A DNA stretch of 64,000 nucleotides from Fimenecus sp045631225 (GCA_045631225.1 JAZQUG010000016.1:1-64000), one strand, 5' to 3'; positions 24,297-34,071 are shown, counted from the stretch's first letter. Translations and numbers: made by a program. The notes: a model not told the origin generated them from the letters alone.

Positions 24297-26645
24297 ATGT
24301 CACATATTGTAAATGAAGCAAGAAAACTTGCAAGTAGTAAATATTTTAAAGATATAAAGGAACTCAGTTCATATGAATTGCACGATGTAATTTCAAGTGC
24401 AGTTATGTCACATATTTCCGATGGTTGGAAAAATAGTAAAGATAAACGAATAAAGAACAGAACTGCATATTATTTATCAGCTGAATTTCTTGTAGGCCGT
24501 GCAATTTATAACAATCTTGTGTCAAAAGGCTTGTATGATGAAGTTGAAAAAGGACTCAATGAGTATGGTGTATCTTTAAATGCACTGGAAGATGTCGAAG
24601 ATGCTGCTCTCGGTAATGGTGGTTTAGGTCGTCTTGCAGCCTGTTTTCTTGACAGTGCTGCAACACTTGATATTCCTCTTGATGGTTACGGTATCAGATA
24701 TAAATACGGACTTTTCAAGCAGGATTTTCATAATGGTTTCCAAATTGAAACAGCTGATGACTGGACAAAATGGGGTGACCCATGGTCAGTAAGATGTGAA
24801 AGTGATGCTGTAACAGTTGATTTTAAGGATATGTCAGTAAATGCAGTTCCATATGATATGCCTGTAATAGGTTTCGGTACAGATAATATTGGTACATTAC
24901 GATTGTGGCAATGTGAATCACTTATGCCATTTGATTTCGATTTGTTTAATGCGCAGAAATATGATAAATCAGTTGCATTAAAAAACAGAGCAGAAGATAT
25001 TTCTCGTGTTCTTTATCCGAATGATGACAATAACGAGGGAAAGAAATTAAGACTTAAACAGCAATATTTCTTCTCAAGTGCATCTTTACAGGATATTATC
25101 AGAAAATTCAAAACTGTTCACGGCAAAGATTTTTCTAAATTTGCTGATTACATTACAATTCAACTTAATGATACACATCCTGTTATTTCAATTCCTGAAC
25201 TCATCAGACTTTTGACTGTTAACGAAAATGTTAAGTTTGAAAAAGCAGTTGAGATTTGTAAAAATGTGTTTAACTATACAAATCATACAATTATGCAGGA
25301 AGCTCTTGAAAAGTGGGATTTAAAGATTGTTCGTGATACAATTCCACAAGTTCTTGATATAATCAAACAGCTTGATAAAATGTTGAAAAAAGAACTTAAA
25401 GATGCAGGAATTGATAAAGAAAAAGCAACAAAAATGCAGATTATTCAGGAAAAACGTGTCCATATGGCTTATCTTGCAATTTTCTGCTCAAAGTATGTAA
25501 ATGGTGTTGCGAGAATTCATACAGATATTCTTAAAACAGATGTTTTAAAAGATTGGTATGAATTGTATCCTGAAAAGTTCCAGAATAAGACCAACGGTAT
25601 AACTCAAAGAAGATGGTTATTACTTTGTAACAAAGAATTATCATCACTTATTACTGAACTTCTGGGTAATGATGAATGGGTTACTGAACTGGATAAGCTC
25701 AAGGAACTTGAAAAGTATGCTGACGATGAAAATGTCCTTAATAGATTTATTTCAATTAAAGAAACAAAGAAAAAGCAGTTAGTTGAGTATATTAAAGTTC
25801 ACGATGGAATTGAAATAGACGAAAATTCAATTTTTGATATTCAGATTAAACGTCTTCACGAATATAAGCGTCAGCTTTTAAATGCACTCTCTATTCTTGA
25901 ACTTTACTTTGAAATTAAAGAAGGTACTTTAAAGGATTTTGTTCCGACAACATTTATTTTTGGCGCAAAATCTGCTCCGGGATATGCTCGTGCAAAGGGG
26001 ATCATCAAACTTATCAATGAAATTGCAAAGCTTATCGAAAAAGATGAAGAAGCATCAAAATATATCAAAGTGGTTTTTGTTAAGAATTATAATGTTTCTT
26101 ATGCTGAAAAGCTTGTTGCAGCCGCTGAAGTCAGTGAACAGATTTCAACTGCAGGTACAGAAGCAAGTGGTACAGGTAATATGAAACTTATGCTCAATGG
26201 TGCAGTAACACTTGGAACTTATGACGGTGCCAACATTGAAATCGTTGAAGAAGCAGGGGAAGAGAATAACTATATTTTTGGAGCCCGTGTTGAAGATATC
26301 GAAGAAATAAAAGAAACATATTCTTCAAAAGAACTTTACGAAACAGATGAAAAAATCAAACGGGTTCTTGATGCTCTTGTTGATGGTACTCTTAAAAATG
26401 GCAGAACAAAGATTTTCAAAGAACTTTATGATTCAATTCTTAAAGGTGCATCGTGGCATAAGCCTGACCATTACTATCTTCTTCTTGATTTTAATGATTA
26501 TGTTGAAACAAAGAAACGAGTAAATGCAGATTATAAGAACAAAAACGAATTTTATAAAAAATGTTGGCTCAATATGTGTAATGCAGGCAAATTCTCATCA
26601 GATAGAACAATTAAGGAATACGCAAAAGAAATCTGGCATTTATAA
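24297..26645 (+). CDS. glgP: Glycogen/maltodextrin phosphorylase
   Basis: This 782-residue GT35 enzyme releases glucose-1-phosphate from the non-reducing ends of alpha-1,4-glucans. Clear markers: ALGNGGLGRLAACFLDSAAT (about 102-121), IQLNDTHPVISIPEL near 288, GITQRRWLL near 436, KRLHEYKRQLLN near 518 and EASGTGNMK, whose Lys (about residue 630) carries the pyridoxal phosphate. Slightly shorter than the 790-840 usual for this family. It starts right after the malQ stop (TAAATG) and is followed by a strong terminator, closing the operon. Together with malQ it degrades imported maltodextrin with less ATP cost than hydrolysis. Confidence 0.95.
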   Translation: MSHIVNEARKLASSKYFKDIKELSSYELHDVISSAVMSHISDGWKNSKDKRIKNRTAYYLSAEFLVGRAIYNNLVSKGLYDEVEKGLNEYGVSLNALEDVEDAALGNGGLGRLAACFLDSAATLDIPLDGYGIRYKYGLFKQDFHNGFQIETADDWTKWGDPWSVRCESDAVTVDFKDMSVNAVPYDMPVIGFGTDNIGTLRLWQCESLMPFDFDLFNAQKYDKSVALKNRAEDISRVLYPNDDNNEGKKLRLKQQYFFSSASLQDIIRKFKTVHGKDFSKFADYITIQLNDTHPVISIPELIRLLTVNENVKFEKAVEICKNVFNYTNHTIMQEALEKWDLKIVRDTIPQVLDIIKQLDKMLKKELKDAGIDKEKATKMQIIQEKRVHMAYLAIFCSKYVNGVARIHTDILKTDVLKDWYELYPEKFQNKTNGITQRRWLLLCNKELSSLITELLGNDEWVTELDKLKELEKYADDENVLNRFISIKETKKKQLVEYIKVHDGIEIDENSIFDIQIKRLHEYKRQLLNALSILELYFEIKEGTLKDFVPTTFIFGAKSAPGYARAKGIIKLINEIAKLIEKDEEASKYIKVVFVKNYNVSYAEKLVAAAEVSEQISTAGTEASGTGNMKLMLNGAVTLGTYDGANIEIVEEAGEENNYIFGARVEDIEEIKETYSSKELYETDEKIKRVLDALVDGTLKNGRTKIFKELYDSILKGASWHKPDHYYLLLDFNDYVETKKRVNADYKNKNEFYKKCWLNMCNAGKFSSDRTIKEYAKEIWHL

Positions 26646-26650
26646 GTTAG

Positions 26651-26675
26651 AAGGACTCTTTTGAGTCCTTTTTTC
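26651..26675 (+). terminator. Terminator of the maltodextrin operon
   Basis: AAGGACTC (26651-26658), TTTT, GAGTCCTT (26663-26670), then TTTTC. Five bases after the glgP stop. Confidence 0.9.
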
Positions 26676-26704
26676 TTGCATATTTAGATGTTTCAATATA
26701 TAAT
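26676..26704 (+). promoter_or_regulatory. Promoter of birA-bioY
   Basis: TTGCAT (26676-26681), 17 bases, TATAAT (26699-26704). The start of transcription would be near 26711, after the in-frame ATG at 26688 and at or past the ATG at 26709. This bears on which start codon is used. No dyad resembling a BirA operator is seen. Confidence 0.65.
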
Positions 26705-26708
26705 AAAT

Positions 26709-27488
26709 ATGGTGATTTTTTTGGATAAGAAAATATTAGAACAATATTTAAACCAAAAATTGAATATCACAATTTTCGATGAACTTGACTCTACAAATAA
26801 TTATTTGAAAAAGTTAGGTTCACAAGGGGAAAGAAATACACAACTCGTTATAGCTGAAAGTCAGACAGGTGGCAGAGGCAGAATGGGTCGTTCTTTTTAT
26901 TCTCCAAATGGAACAGGAGTTTATTTTTCTTTACTTTTAAATCCCGAATTTTCTGCTGAAAAATCACTATTTTTGACGGTTATGGCAGCAGTTTCTGTTG
27001 CAGAAACAGTTATGAAATATAATAAAAATGATGTTAAAATCAAATGGGTAAATGATGTTTATATTGACGGTAAAAAGGTATGCGGAATACTTACTGAAGG
27101 TGCAATAAACAGTAATAAAATGCTCCAATATGCTGTAGTCGGTATCGGTATAAATGTTATTGCACCTGAAAATGGTTTTCCTGATGATATAAAGGATATT
27201 GCAACTGCGATTTTCCCGGGAAATACGGAAGACAACATCAAAGAAAAAATCGTTGCAGATGTAGTTAACAGTTTTTTCACTATGTTTAATGGTGAAGATA
27301 AAGACTATATCAAAAGATATAAAGAATATTCATATTTAACAGGTAAAGAAATCAATATTATTTCAGGTGACAACACAAGACCGGCAACTGTTATTGATAT
27401 AACAGACGATTGTCATTTGCTTGTAAAAAATGAAAATGGCGAAATTGAAGAGATTTCGTCAGGTGATGTTAGTGTGAGGCTTGTATGA
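26709..27488 (+). CDS. birA: Biotin-[acetyl-CoA carboxylase] ligase without HTH domain
   Basis: This protein of about 255-260 residues attaches biotin to carboxylase carrier domains via biotinyl-AMP. GRGRMGRSFYSPNGTGVYFS (near residues 57-77) is the ligase signature and KWVNDVYIDGKKVCGIL near 112 the second active-site stretch. The C-terminal SH3-like domain is present. There is no N-terminal winged-helix domain, so it cannot be a BirA-type repressor. The start is uncertain: ATG 26688 lies inside the promoter, ATG 26709 is at the expected transcript end, and TTG 26721 has GGTGAT upstream. It overlaps bioY by four bases. Confidence 0.9.
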   Translation: MVIFLDKKILEQYLNQKLNITIFDELDSTNNYLKKLGSQGERNTQLVIAESQTGGRGRMGRSFYSPNGTGVYFSLLLNPEFSAEKSLFLTVMAAVSVAETVMKYNKNDVKIKWVNDVYIDGKKVCGILTEGAINSNKMLQYAVVGIGINVIAPENGFPDDIKDIATAIFPGNTEDNIKEKIVADVVNSFFTMFNGEDKDYIKRYKEYSYLTGKEINIISGDNTRPATVIDITDDCHLLVKNENGEIEEISSGDVSVRLV

Positions 27489-28045
27489 AAAGAAGAAATT
27501 TAATTGTAACATTAACATTATCTGCATTATTCTGTACCTTGATATGTATAGGCTCATTTATACGAATTCCGATGCCCAATATGATGCCTGTTACCTTGCA
27601 GACTTTTTTCGTTTTGCTGACAGCACTTGTGCTACCTTTTAAGGCATCAACGCTTGCAACTATTACATATATGGCACTCGGACTTATCGGATTACCGATT
27701 TTTTCAGGCGGTGGGGGATTAGGATACGTTTTAATGCCTAATTTCGGCTTTATAATCGGTTTTTTAATTGCAACAGTAATAATTAGTCTAATTACACAAA
27801 ACCTTAATTATCGCAATTTGTGGCACTATATCATCATTTCTTTACTTGGCATTACAATAATCTACATAATCGGCATTTTATATTTCGCATTCATCACAAA
27901 TGTTTATAATAACAATAATTATTCTGCAATTTGGTTTATTCAGACAGTGTTCCTGCCATTCTTACCAAAAGAAATAATATGCATCATTTTAGCATCACTT
28001 TCAGCATACAAAATAAGACCATGTATAACAAAAGGAAAGGTATGA
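27485..28045 (+). CDS. bioY: Biotin transporter BioY (ECF S-component)
   Basis: This 186-residue membrane protein has about six hydrophobic segments. RIPMPNMMPVTLQTFFVLL (residues 27-45) is the BioY signature (biotin pocket between the first two helices), followed by a Gly-rich GGGGLGYVLMPNFGF near 76-90. It binds biotin and works alone or with an ECF energizing module encoded elsewhere. It overlaps birA (ATGA), so uptake and use of biotin are co-expressed. Since no biotin synthesis gene is seen, the cell may be a biotin scavenger; that is inference from this window only. The stop codon sits inside the terminator stem. Confidence 0.93.
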   Translation: MKRRNLIVTLTLSALFCTLICIGSFIRIPMPNMMPVTLQTFFVLLTALVLPFKASTLATITYMALGLIGLPIFSGGGGLGYVLMPNFGFIIGFLIATVIISLITQNLNYRNLWHYIIISLLGITIIYIIGILYFAFITNVYNNNNYSAIWFIQTVFLPFLPKEIICIILASLSAYKIRPCITKGKV

Positions 28046-28070
28046 AAACTCATATCTTTCCTTAATTTTT
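28034..28070. terminator. Bidirectional terminator between bioY and the subtilase gene
   Basis: GGAAAGGTATGA (28034-28045), loop AAAC, TCATATCTTTCC (28050-28061), with one mismatch, followed by TTAATTTTTTATT. It serves bioY on the plus strand and probably the convergent subtilase as well. Confidence 0.85.
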
Positions 28071-28075
28071 TATTA

Positions 28076-31000
28076 TTAATAATGTGCTAAACCACACTCG
28101 CAAGTCTTATTCAAACCGAAGAGCATATTAAATACATTAATGATTCTCCAAAAGAAGCCTGTTATACCTTCTTTATGACAAGTGTGGTCGCAGAGCTTCA
28201 AATCGCAATTATCACAAATACCGTCATTGTGAACATCTGTATGACTTGTTAATTCAATTGAAATTTTTTCTCTGCTGATTTCCTTATCGCATAATGAACA
28301 GTAGATTACCACATCTTTGCTACCGTTTTCTGTGCAAGTCGGAGCAATATAGTTTTCTTCTACTGCATTAGCGGGAATGTGTCCGAGTGCAGGGATTTCT
28401 TGTTGTGCTGTAATAATCTCACCACATTCGGAGCATTTCACACCTGCTGTAAGTCCTGTTTCAGTACAGTTTGGAGAAACTGCAGGGATTTCTTCTTCAG
28501 TATGAATATGTATTGCTTTGTTTTCTGTTACACCCGTACGAATTTCAATAGTGTCATAGCCATTATCTGTGCTTGTAATTACACAATAATAGTAACGAGC
28601 TTCAGGGTAATCTGAGGGGTTGAAGTCCTTACTTGTAGCACCTTCAATCGGTGTACCTGTTGTGTTGTTTGGTTCTGTATTGCTATACCATTGGTAAGTT
28701 TTATTAAAACCAATTACATCAGGTGAGAGGATTTCACCCAATCCATAATATTCTGTAGGCACATCTTCAAGAATTGCAGTCTCCTGAGATATTTCTATAA
28801 ATTTGTGTCCGTATTCATTAGCCCATTGTTCAGCATAAGTACCTTTTGTACCATAGACCTTATAATCCATTTCATTTGTATCTATTGTACATTCCTTAAA
28901 AGTTGAAGGTAGAACAATAATACTATTTTGTATTTTGGGTAGTGATTCAGCTGTTATCAGATTAGAAAATTGTACTTGTTTAATGCCTGACCAATAGAAA
29001 GCTTCACTTTCGATTAATTCAACTTTAGGGAGGTCGATTTTTGAAATATGATTAGAACCAAAAGCATACATAGGCAAAAGCTTTAAAGAAGGTATAGAAA
29101 GATTATGTAATGCACCTGCTTGACCAAACATTCCTGTGCCAAAAAATCCCATATCACAATCAGTGCAATTTGGAAGACTGATACTTTCAGCATTACAGCG
29201 AACAAAAGCCTCATAACTGATAACAGTTACTTTTGGAGCATATATATTAGTGATGTAAGAACCATCAAATGCCTGTGAAGCAATTGTTTCAAGATTAGGA
29301 AAGTTGCATTTCCTTAATTTAGGTGTGTTGTAAAATGCTTTTTCGTTTACAACTTTTAAATTAGGAAAGTTCACATACTCAAGATTTGGTATATCGGAAA
29401 GCCCCATATATGATATGGCTGTTACACCGTCACCCTCAATAAATCTAAGTGTATCCTTTGAACCACCGGTATTAGAATATTTTACTGATTGTGGTAATGT
29501 TAATCCAACAATGTTACAACCGGCAAAAGGATTCTTAAAACCTACAACCTGAATATCTGATATATATTCAGGAATTATTATGTCTGTATGATTTCCTAAA
29601 TAATCGGTAACAATACCATCCTCATTAATAATAAAGTTGCTTTCATCTTCATAATGCTTGATGCGTATTGATAAATCAAGTTCCGAACTGTAATTATTAT
29701 TTTTCACATCATAAGAGATTACTCGTAAATGAGTATATTCAGCAATTTCAAACGGTTCTTTATAAGTAATAGCATTTTCTTTTGTTGGGAATGTGCCATC
29801 TATTGTATAAAGAATATCTATCCCTTGTTCTGTTTCCAATGAGCATATTTGCGAAGATGTATATGATGTAGATGACAAGTTGGACTTAGGCTTTTCAAGA
29901 GAATTTATATTAAGAGCATTACAAAACTGTACAAGACCTTCACCATCATAACTTGTATCATAGCCCTCGTAACAATCAATGTCAATTGAAGTATATTTTA
30001 ATAGATTTTCAATGCGATAAGTTGTCCAGTCAGGATGTTCATAAAAAATTACAGCTACAAGTGCAGCAACACAAGGCGAAGCAAAAGAAGTTCCGTTGAC
30101 GAAAGCATAAGTATTATTTATTGCAGCAACATTAATCCCTTCACCTGGTGCGGATAAATCTGCATCAGTAGTAAATGTATTAAAACGAGAACCAATATTT
30201 TTGTTGTTTGTTGATGATACTGAAATTGTTTCTTGAACAGAAGATGGCAAAGTTCCTTGTGCCATCATACTCATATTACCAACAGCACAAACAACATGTA
30301 TCCCTTGATTACATGCCTCTATCATAGCTTCTTCCATTAATGAAGAATGTTCACGGAAACCGAGGCTTAAATTCATTACATCGACACCTGCATTTATAGC
30401 GCTTAAAATGCCTGCAGCACCAACACTAACGGTGTATTCACCTTCATTACTTGCAATTCTAAAACAAGTCACCTTTACAAAATCAGGACTGTTGTCAACA
30501 ATAACACTTGCTACCATTGTTCCGTGTGGTAATGCTTCAATATCCATTTCGTCATTAGGGTCTCCATCAGGTGAAGAATTGGAATAGCTTCGTACAATTC
30601 TATTTTCAAATATTTCGTGATTATAGTCTATCCCTGAATCGACAATTCCAACAACTACTTCACCTATTGTATCTATATTTTCATAGTACTCTTGTAATTG
30701 TTTAGATTGTGTTCTTTGAACACTCCACTCAGTTAAATATTCCCCAGTAGGTTTTTCTATTTTTGTATAGCTATCCTCGGATGAAAAAACATTTTGAACT
30801 GAGTCAGGCTCGACTTCATCAACAACATTTTTTAATTTTGTATAGGCTTCTTGTGCAAGAGTTGAAGTTTCGTATTGAAGAATGTGAAAGTCCTTAAATC
30901 CTTCGATATGCTCAACTGCACCATATGTATTAAAACTGTCGTCTTCACGAACAATTAATCGAGCTGTTTGGAAGTCAAGAGAGTCTTTTTCTTGTTGTGT

Positions 31001-31225
31001 TGTTTCACCATTTGAAAAGAACAGAGTAGCAGTTGCTTCATCTTTTTCATCAACAGGCACAAAATCTTTTTCTGCATCATATTCACGTGAAAGCTCAACA
31101 ATTCCATTTATAAAGTTGTTAATAGATTTCTCTTCATTTATTTCTTCTGCATAGGTTGTAATACTAATTGAGCACACAGAAAGAATTAAAATAGATGAAA
31201 GAAAAACACATATAATCTTTTTCAT
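28076..31225 (-). CDS. Secreted subtilisin-like protease with LRR, Ig-like and cysteine-tail modules
   Basis: This 1049-residue secreted S8 protease has a signal peptide (about residues 1-26), then a pro-region to about 165. The catalytic triad is complete: Asp196 in GIVDSGIDYNHE, His234 in HGTMVASVI and Ser380 in GTSFASP, with oxyanion Asn317 in AVGNMS. A chitobiase-like C-terminal fold (TIDGTFPTKENAITYKEPF) follows near 470, BspA-type leucine-rich repeats near 560-760, an Ig-like segment (YQWYSNTEPNN) and two cysteine-pair modules ending ALGH/LTSH. The tail is CDHTCHKEG, helix, CECGLAHY. ATG 31225 has GGGAGAA upstream. It lies only 18 bases after deoA and may be read from the same promoter. 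Likely surface-retained. Confidence 0.92.
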   Translation of the reverse strand: MKKIICVFLSSILILSVCSISITTYAEEINEEKSINNFINGIVELSREYDAEKDFVPVDEKDEATATLFFSNGETTQQEKDSLDFQTARLIVREDDSFNTYGAVEHIEGFKDFHILQYETSTLAQEAYTKLKNVVDEVEPDSVQNVFSSEDSYTKIEKPTGEYLTEWSVQRTQSKQLQEYYENIDTIGEVVVGIVDSGIDYNHEIFENRIVRSYSNSSPDGDPNDEMDIEALPHGTMVASVIVDNSPDFVKVTCFRIASNEGEYTVSVGAAGILSAINAGVDVMNLSLGFREHSSLMEEAMIEACNQGIHVVCAVGNMSMMAQGTLPSSVQETISVSSTNNKNIGSRFNTFTTDADLSAPGEGINVAAINNTYAFVNGTSFASPCVAALVAVIFYEHPDWTTYRIENLLKYTSIDIDCYEGYDTSYDGEGLVQFCNALNINSLEKPKSNLSSTSYTSSQICSLETEQGIDILYTIDGTFPTKENAITYKEPFEIAEYTHLRVISYDVKNNNYSSELDLSIRIKHYEDESNFIINEDGIVTDYLGNHTDIIIPEYISDIQVVGFKNPFAGCNIVGLTLPQSVKYSNTGGSKDTLRFIEGDGVTAISYMGLSDIPNLEYVNFPNLKVVNEKAFYNTPKLRKCNFPNLETIASQAFDGSYITNIYAPKVTVISYEAFVRCNAESISLPNCTDCDMGFFGTGMFGQAGALHNLSIPSLKLLPMYAFGSNHISKIDLPKVELIESEAFYWSGIKQVQFSNLITAESLPKIQNSIIVLPSTFKECTIDTNEMDYKVYGTKGTYAEQWANEYGHKFIEISQETAILEDVPTEYYGLGEILSPDVIGFNKTYQWYSNTEPNNTTGTPIEGATSKDFNPSDYPEARYYYCVITSTDNGYDTIEIRTGVTENKAIHIHTEEEIPAVSPNCTETGLTAGVKCSECGEIITAQQEIPALGHIPANAVEENYIAPTCTENGSKDVVIYCSLCDKEISREKISIELTSHTDVHNDGICDNCDLKLCDHTCHKEGITGFFWRIINVFNMLFGLNKTCECGLAHY

Positions 31226-31243
31226 AATAGATTCTCCCAATAT

Positions 31244-32533
31244 TTATCTTATCGTCTTATAAATCAATGGCATTGTTTCAGGCTTTTCTTTACCGATTTT
31301 AAATGAGGTATTGAAAAGCTTTTCTGCATTTTTAAGTCTTTCGTCACTTTCTGCGTAGAGAATTGCGATTGTGTCACCGATTTTCACTTCGTCACAAGTC
31401 TTTTTATAAAGCACAATTCCTGCACCGTAGTCAATCGTGTCACTTTTCTTTTCACGACCTGCACCAAGTAAAACAGCACTTTCACCAACAATCCGTGAAT
31501 CAATACTTTGAATATATCCGTCTTGAGTTGCTTTTACTTCAAGTGATTTTTTAGCAACAGGCAGGGTATTGAAATCAGTATTTCCACCTTGTGCATTAAC
31601 AAATTCAATGAACTTTTTATAAGCTGAACCATCAACTATTGTTTGTTCAGCTTTTTTGTATGCATCTTCGTAATCCCAATCATAAGAAATACTAAGAATT
31701 GTCGCAGACAGCACAAGGCAAAGCTCTCGTAACTGTTCATCACCTTTGTTATTAAGAATATCAATAACTTCTTTGATTTCAAGTGCATTACCGATATTTG
31801 AACCAAGTGGAATGTCCATATTCGTGATAACTGCAGCAATATTTCTACCACATTTCTTTCCTATATCAACCATTGTTTCAGCAAGTTTTGTTGCACTTTC
31901 TTCATCTTTCATAAATGCACCACTACCGCATTTTACATCAAGAACAATGTTTTTAGCTCCTGCAGCAATTTTCTTGCTCATAATACTTGATGCAATTAGC
32001 GAAATATTGTCAACTGTTGCAGTAACATCTCTTAATGCATAAATCTTTTTATCGGCAGGTGCTAAATTACCTGACTGACCGATAATTGAAATACCGATTT
32101 CATTTACTTGCTTAAAAAATGAATCAGTATCAAGTGTAACGTTGAATCCGTCAATGCTTTCAAGCTTGTCGATTGTGCCACCTGTATGACCAAGTCCACG
32201 GCCACTCATTTTAGCCATTTTAATTCCCAATGATGCACAAATCGGAGCTACAACAAGTGAAGTCTTATCACCGACACCACCTGTGGAGTGCTTATCTGCA
32301 GTTATTCCGTCAATTGCTGATAAGTCAAGTATATCACCGGAACGAGCCATACTTTCGGTAAGATTGACGGTTTCTTCTTCATCCATTCCATTAATGAATA
32401 TAGCCATCAGAAGTGCTGATGCCTGATAATCTTCAATATTTTCGTTTGTATATTCTCTTACAAAAAAGTCAATTTCTTCTTTTGTAAGTTTGTATCCGTC
32501 ACGCTTTTTTTCTATGATGTCGTAAATTCTCAT
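31244..32533 (-). CDS. deoA: Pyrimidine-nucleoside (thymidine) phosphorylase
   Basis: This 429-residue cytosolic enzyme cleaves thymidine, deoxyuridine or uridine with phosphate to the base and (deoxy)ribose-1-phosphate. The family signature runs from SGRGLGHTGGTIDKLES (near residues 111-127), and KHSTGGVGDK near 81-90 binds phosphate. The length fits the Pdp/DeoA family (about 430). ATG 32533 is used, with AGGTG upstream; the cdd stop lies one base before it. Its product goes to deoB and then deoC, both in the same run. Whether it prefers thymidine or accepts uridine too cannot be told from motifs. Confidence 0.95.
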   Translation of the reverse strand: MRIYDIIEKKRDGYKLTKEEIDFFVREYTNENIEDYQASALLMAIFINGMDEEETVNLTESMARSGDILDLSAIDGITADKHSTGGVGDKTSLVVAPICASLGIKMAKMSGRGLGHTGGTIDKLESIDGFNVTLDTDSFFKQVNEIGISIIGQSGNLAPADKKIYALRDVTATVDNISLIASSIMSKKIAAGAKNIVLDVKCGSGAFMKDEESATKLAETMVDIGKKCGRNIAAVITNMDIPLGSNIGNALEIKEVIDILNNKGDEQLRELCLVLSATILSISYDWDYEDAYKKAEQTIVDGSAYKKFIEFVNAQGGNTDFNTLPVAKKSLEVKATQDGYIQSIDSRIVGESAVLLGAGREKKSDTIDYGAGIVLYKKTCDEVKIGDTIAILYAESDERLKNAEKLFNTSFKIGKEKPETMPLIYKTIR

Positions 32534-32534
32534 A

Positions 32535-32945
32535 TTATTCACCTAATTTTGATTTGTCAAAAGAATAGGGGAGAAGTTCACTTAAAGTGAATTCCTTTAT
32601 TTCATTTTCATTGATGCCAACATATATTTTAAAATCAACATCACAAAATTCTGCTAAAACTTGTCTGCAAACACCACAAGGCATTGCATAATCAATAATG
32701 TCACCATTTTTACCGCCGACTATACAAATAGCATTGAATTCTTTTTCACCCTTTGCAACAGCAGAAAATATTGCTGTTCTTTCTGCACAGCAAGTGGCAG
32801 AATATGACGCATTTTCGATGTTGCAACCCATATATACCTTATCGTTTTTTGTCAGTAATGCCGCACCAACATTATAATTTGAATATGGTGCATATGAGTT
32901 TTTCATAGCTTCTTTTGCAAGTGTAAAAAGCTCTTTTTTATTCAT
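32535..32945 (-). CDS. cdd: Cytidine deaminase
   Basis: This 136-residue zinc enzyme of the small homotetrameric class deaminates (deoxy)cytidine to (deoxy)uridine. CAERTAIF near residues 53-60 (first Zn Cys and catalytic Glu) and PCGVCRQVL near 86-94 (two Zn Cys) are intact. NYNVGAALLTK and NIENASYS form the nucleoside pocket. It feeds deoA, which is next in the operon with a one-base gap. SD is in GGTGATTTTATG just after deoB. Confidence 0.95.
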   Translation of the reverse strand: MNKKELFTLAKEAMKNSYAPYSNYNVGAALLTKNDKVYMGCNIENASYSATCCAERTAIFSAVAKGEKEFNAICIVGGKNGDIIDYAMPCGVCRQVLAEFCDVDFKIYVGINENEIKEFTLSELLPYSFDKSKLGE

Positions 32946-32949
32946 AAAA

Positions 32950-34071
32950 TCACCTTAAATTAAAGTTATCAAGAATTAAGTCGCTAATATAATTATAACC
33001 CTTTATAGCACCAAGATTTTCAGGCTCAATATTATTTGCATAAATAAGCAATGGTACTTGTTCTCTTGTGTGGTCTGTACCTTTGAATGCAGGGTCACAA
33101 CCATGGTCAGCTGTAATAATCAGTATATCATCATCTTCCATTTTTGGCATAAATTCATTTAACCAATTATCAAATTCAGTAATGGCACTGGCATATCCAT
33201 CTACATCTCGTCTGTGACCATATTTCATATCAAAATCAACAAGATTTGTAAATACAAGACCATTAAAATCCTTTTTTAATAACTCAAATGTTTTGCTCAT
33301 ACCTTCTTGATTTGAGTGAGTGTAAAACTTCTCGGTTATTCCACGATTAGCAAATATGTCAGCAATTTTTCCAACAGAAATTACATCATAACCATTGGTG
33401 TTTAATATATCGAGCATTGTATCTTCGGGGGGTTCAACAGAAAAATCGTGCCTGTCTGCAGTTCTTGTGAAAGGATATTCACCTGTAAAAGGTCTTGCTA
33501 TAACACGACCGACAGCATGTTCTCCAACAAGAATATTTCTTGCTGTTTTACAGTATTTATAAAGTTTTTCAAGTGGAACAATGTCAGTATGTGCTGCAAT
33601 CTGGAAAACGCTGTCTGCTGATGTATAAACAATCAAATTACCTGTCTGAATATGTTCTTGCCCATAGTCTGCAATAACTTGTGTACCTGAATATGGTTTA
33701 TTACAAAGAGTCCCACAATTTGTTTGTTTTTCAAATTCTTCAATAATTTCTTTTGGAAAACCATCAGGATATGTTGGCATTGGTTTACTAGAAACTATTC
33801 CTGCAATTTCAAAATGACCGATTGTGGTATCCTTACCTGCAGATAATTCCTGTAATGCTCCATATTTTGCAATAGGAGATGAATAATCTTCAAGTTCAAC
33901 ACCATTAATATTGCATAAACCTAAAGCTGATAAGTTTTCAATTGATAATTTATTTGATGTAGAAATACTTTTCAGAGTATTTGCTCCTGAATCACCAAAT
34001 TTTTCAGCATCAGGAGCATTACCTATTCCGAAGCTGTCAAGAACAATCAGAAATATTCTTTTATACTGCAT
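32950..34071 (-). CDS. deoB: Phosphopentomutase
   Basis: This 373-residue member of the alkaline phosphatase superfamily interconverts (deoxy)ribose-1-phosphate and -5-phosphate. Metal-site motifs: LDSFGIGNAPDA at residues 10-21, GKDTTIGHFEIAG near 79 (phospho-Thr site), TADHGCDPAFKGTDHTREQVP near the C-terminus (quoted in part, Asp-His and His metal ligands). Length fits the short Firmicutes form (about 390). Its ATG overlaps the deoC stop (TAATG), so the two are coupled. It links deoA output to the aldolase. Confidence 0.95.
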   Translation of the reverse strand: MQYKRIFLIVLDSFGIGNAPDAEKFGDSGANTLKSISTSNKLSIENLSALGLCNINGVELEDYSSPIAKYGALQELSAGKDTTIGHFEIAGIVSSKPMPTYPDGFPKEIIEEFEKQTNCGTLCNKPYSGTQVIADYGQEHIQTGNLIVYTSADSVFQIAAHTDIVPLEKLYKYCKTARNILVGEHAVGRVIARPFTGEYPFTRTADRHDFSVEPPEDTMLDILNTNGYDVISVGKIADIFANRGITEKFYTHSNQEGMSKTFELLKKDFNGLVFTNLVDFDMKYGHRRDVDGYASAITEFDNWLNEFMPKMEDDDILIITADHGCDPAFKGTDHTREQVPLLIYANNIEPENLGAIKGYNYISDLILDNFNLR

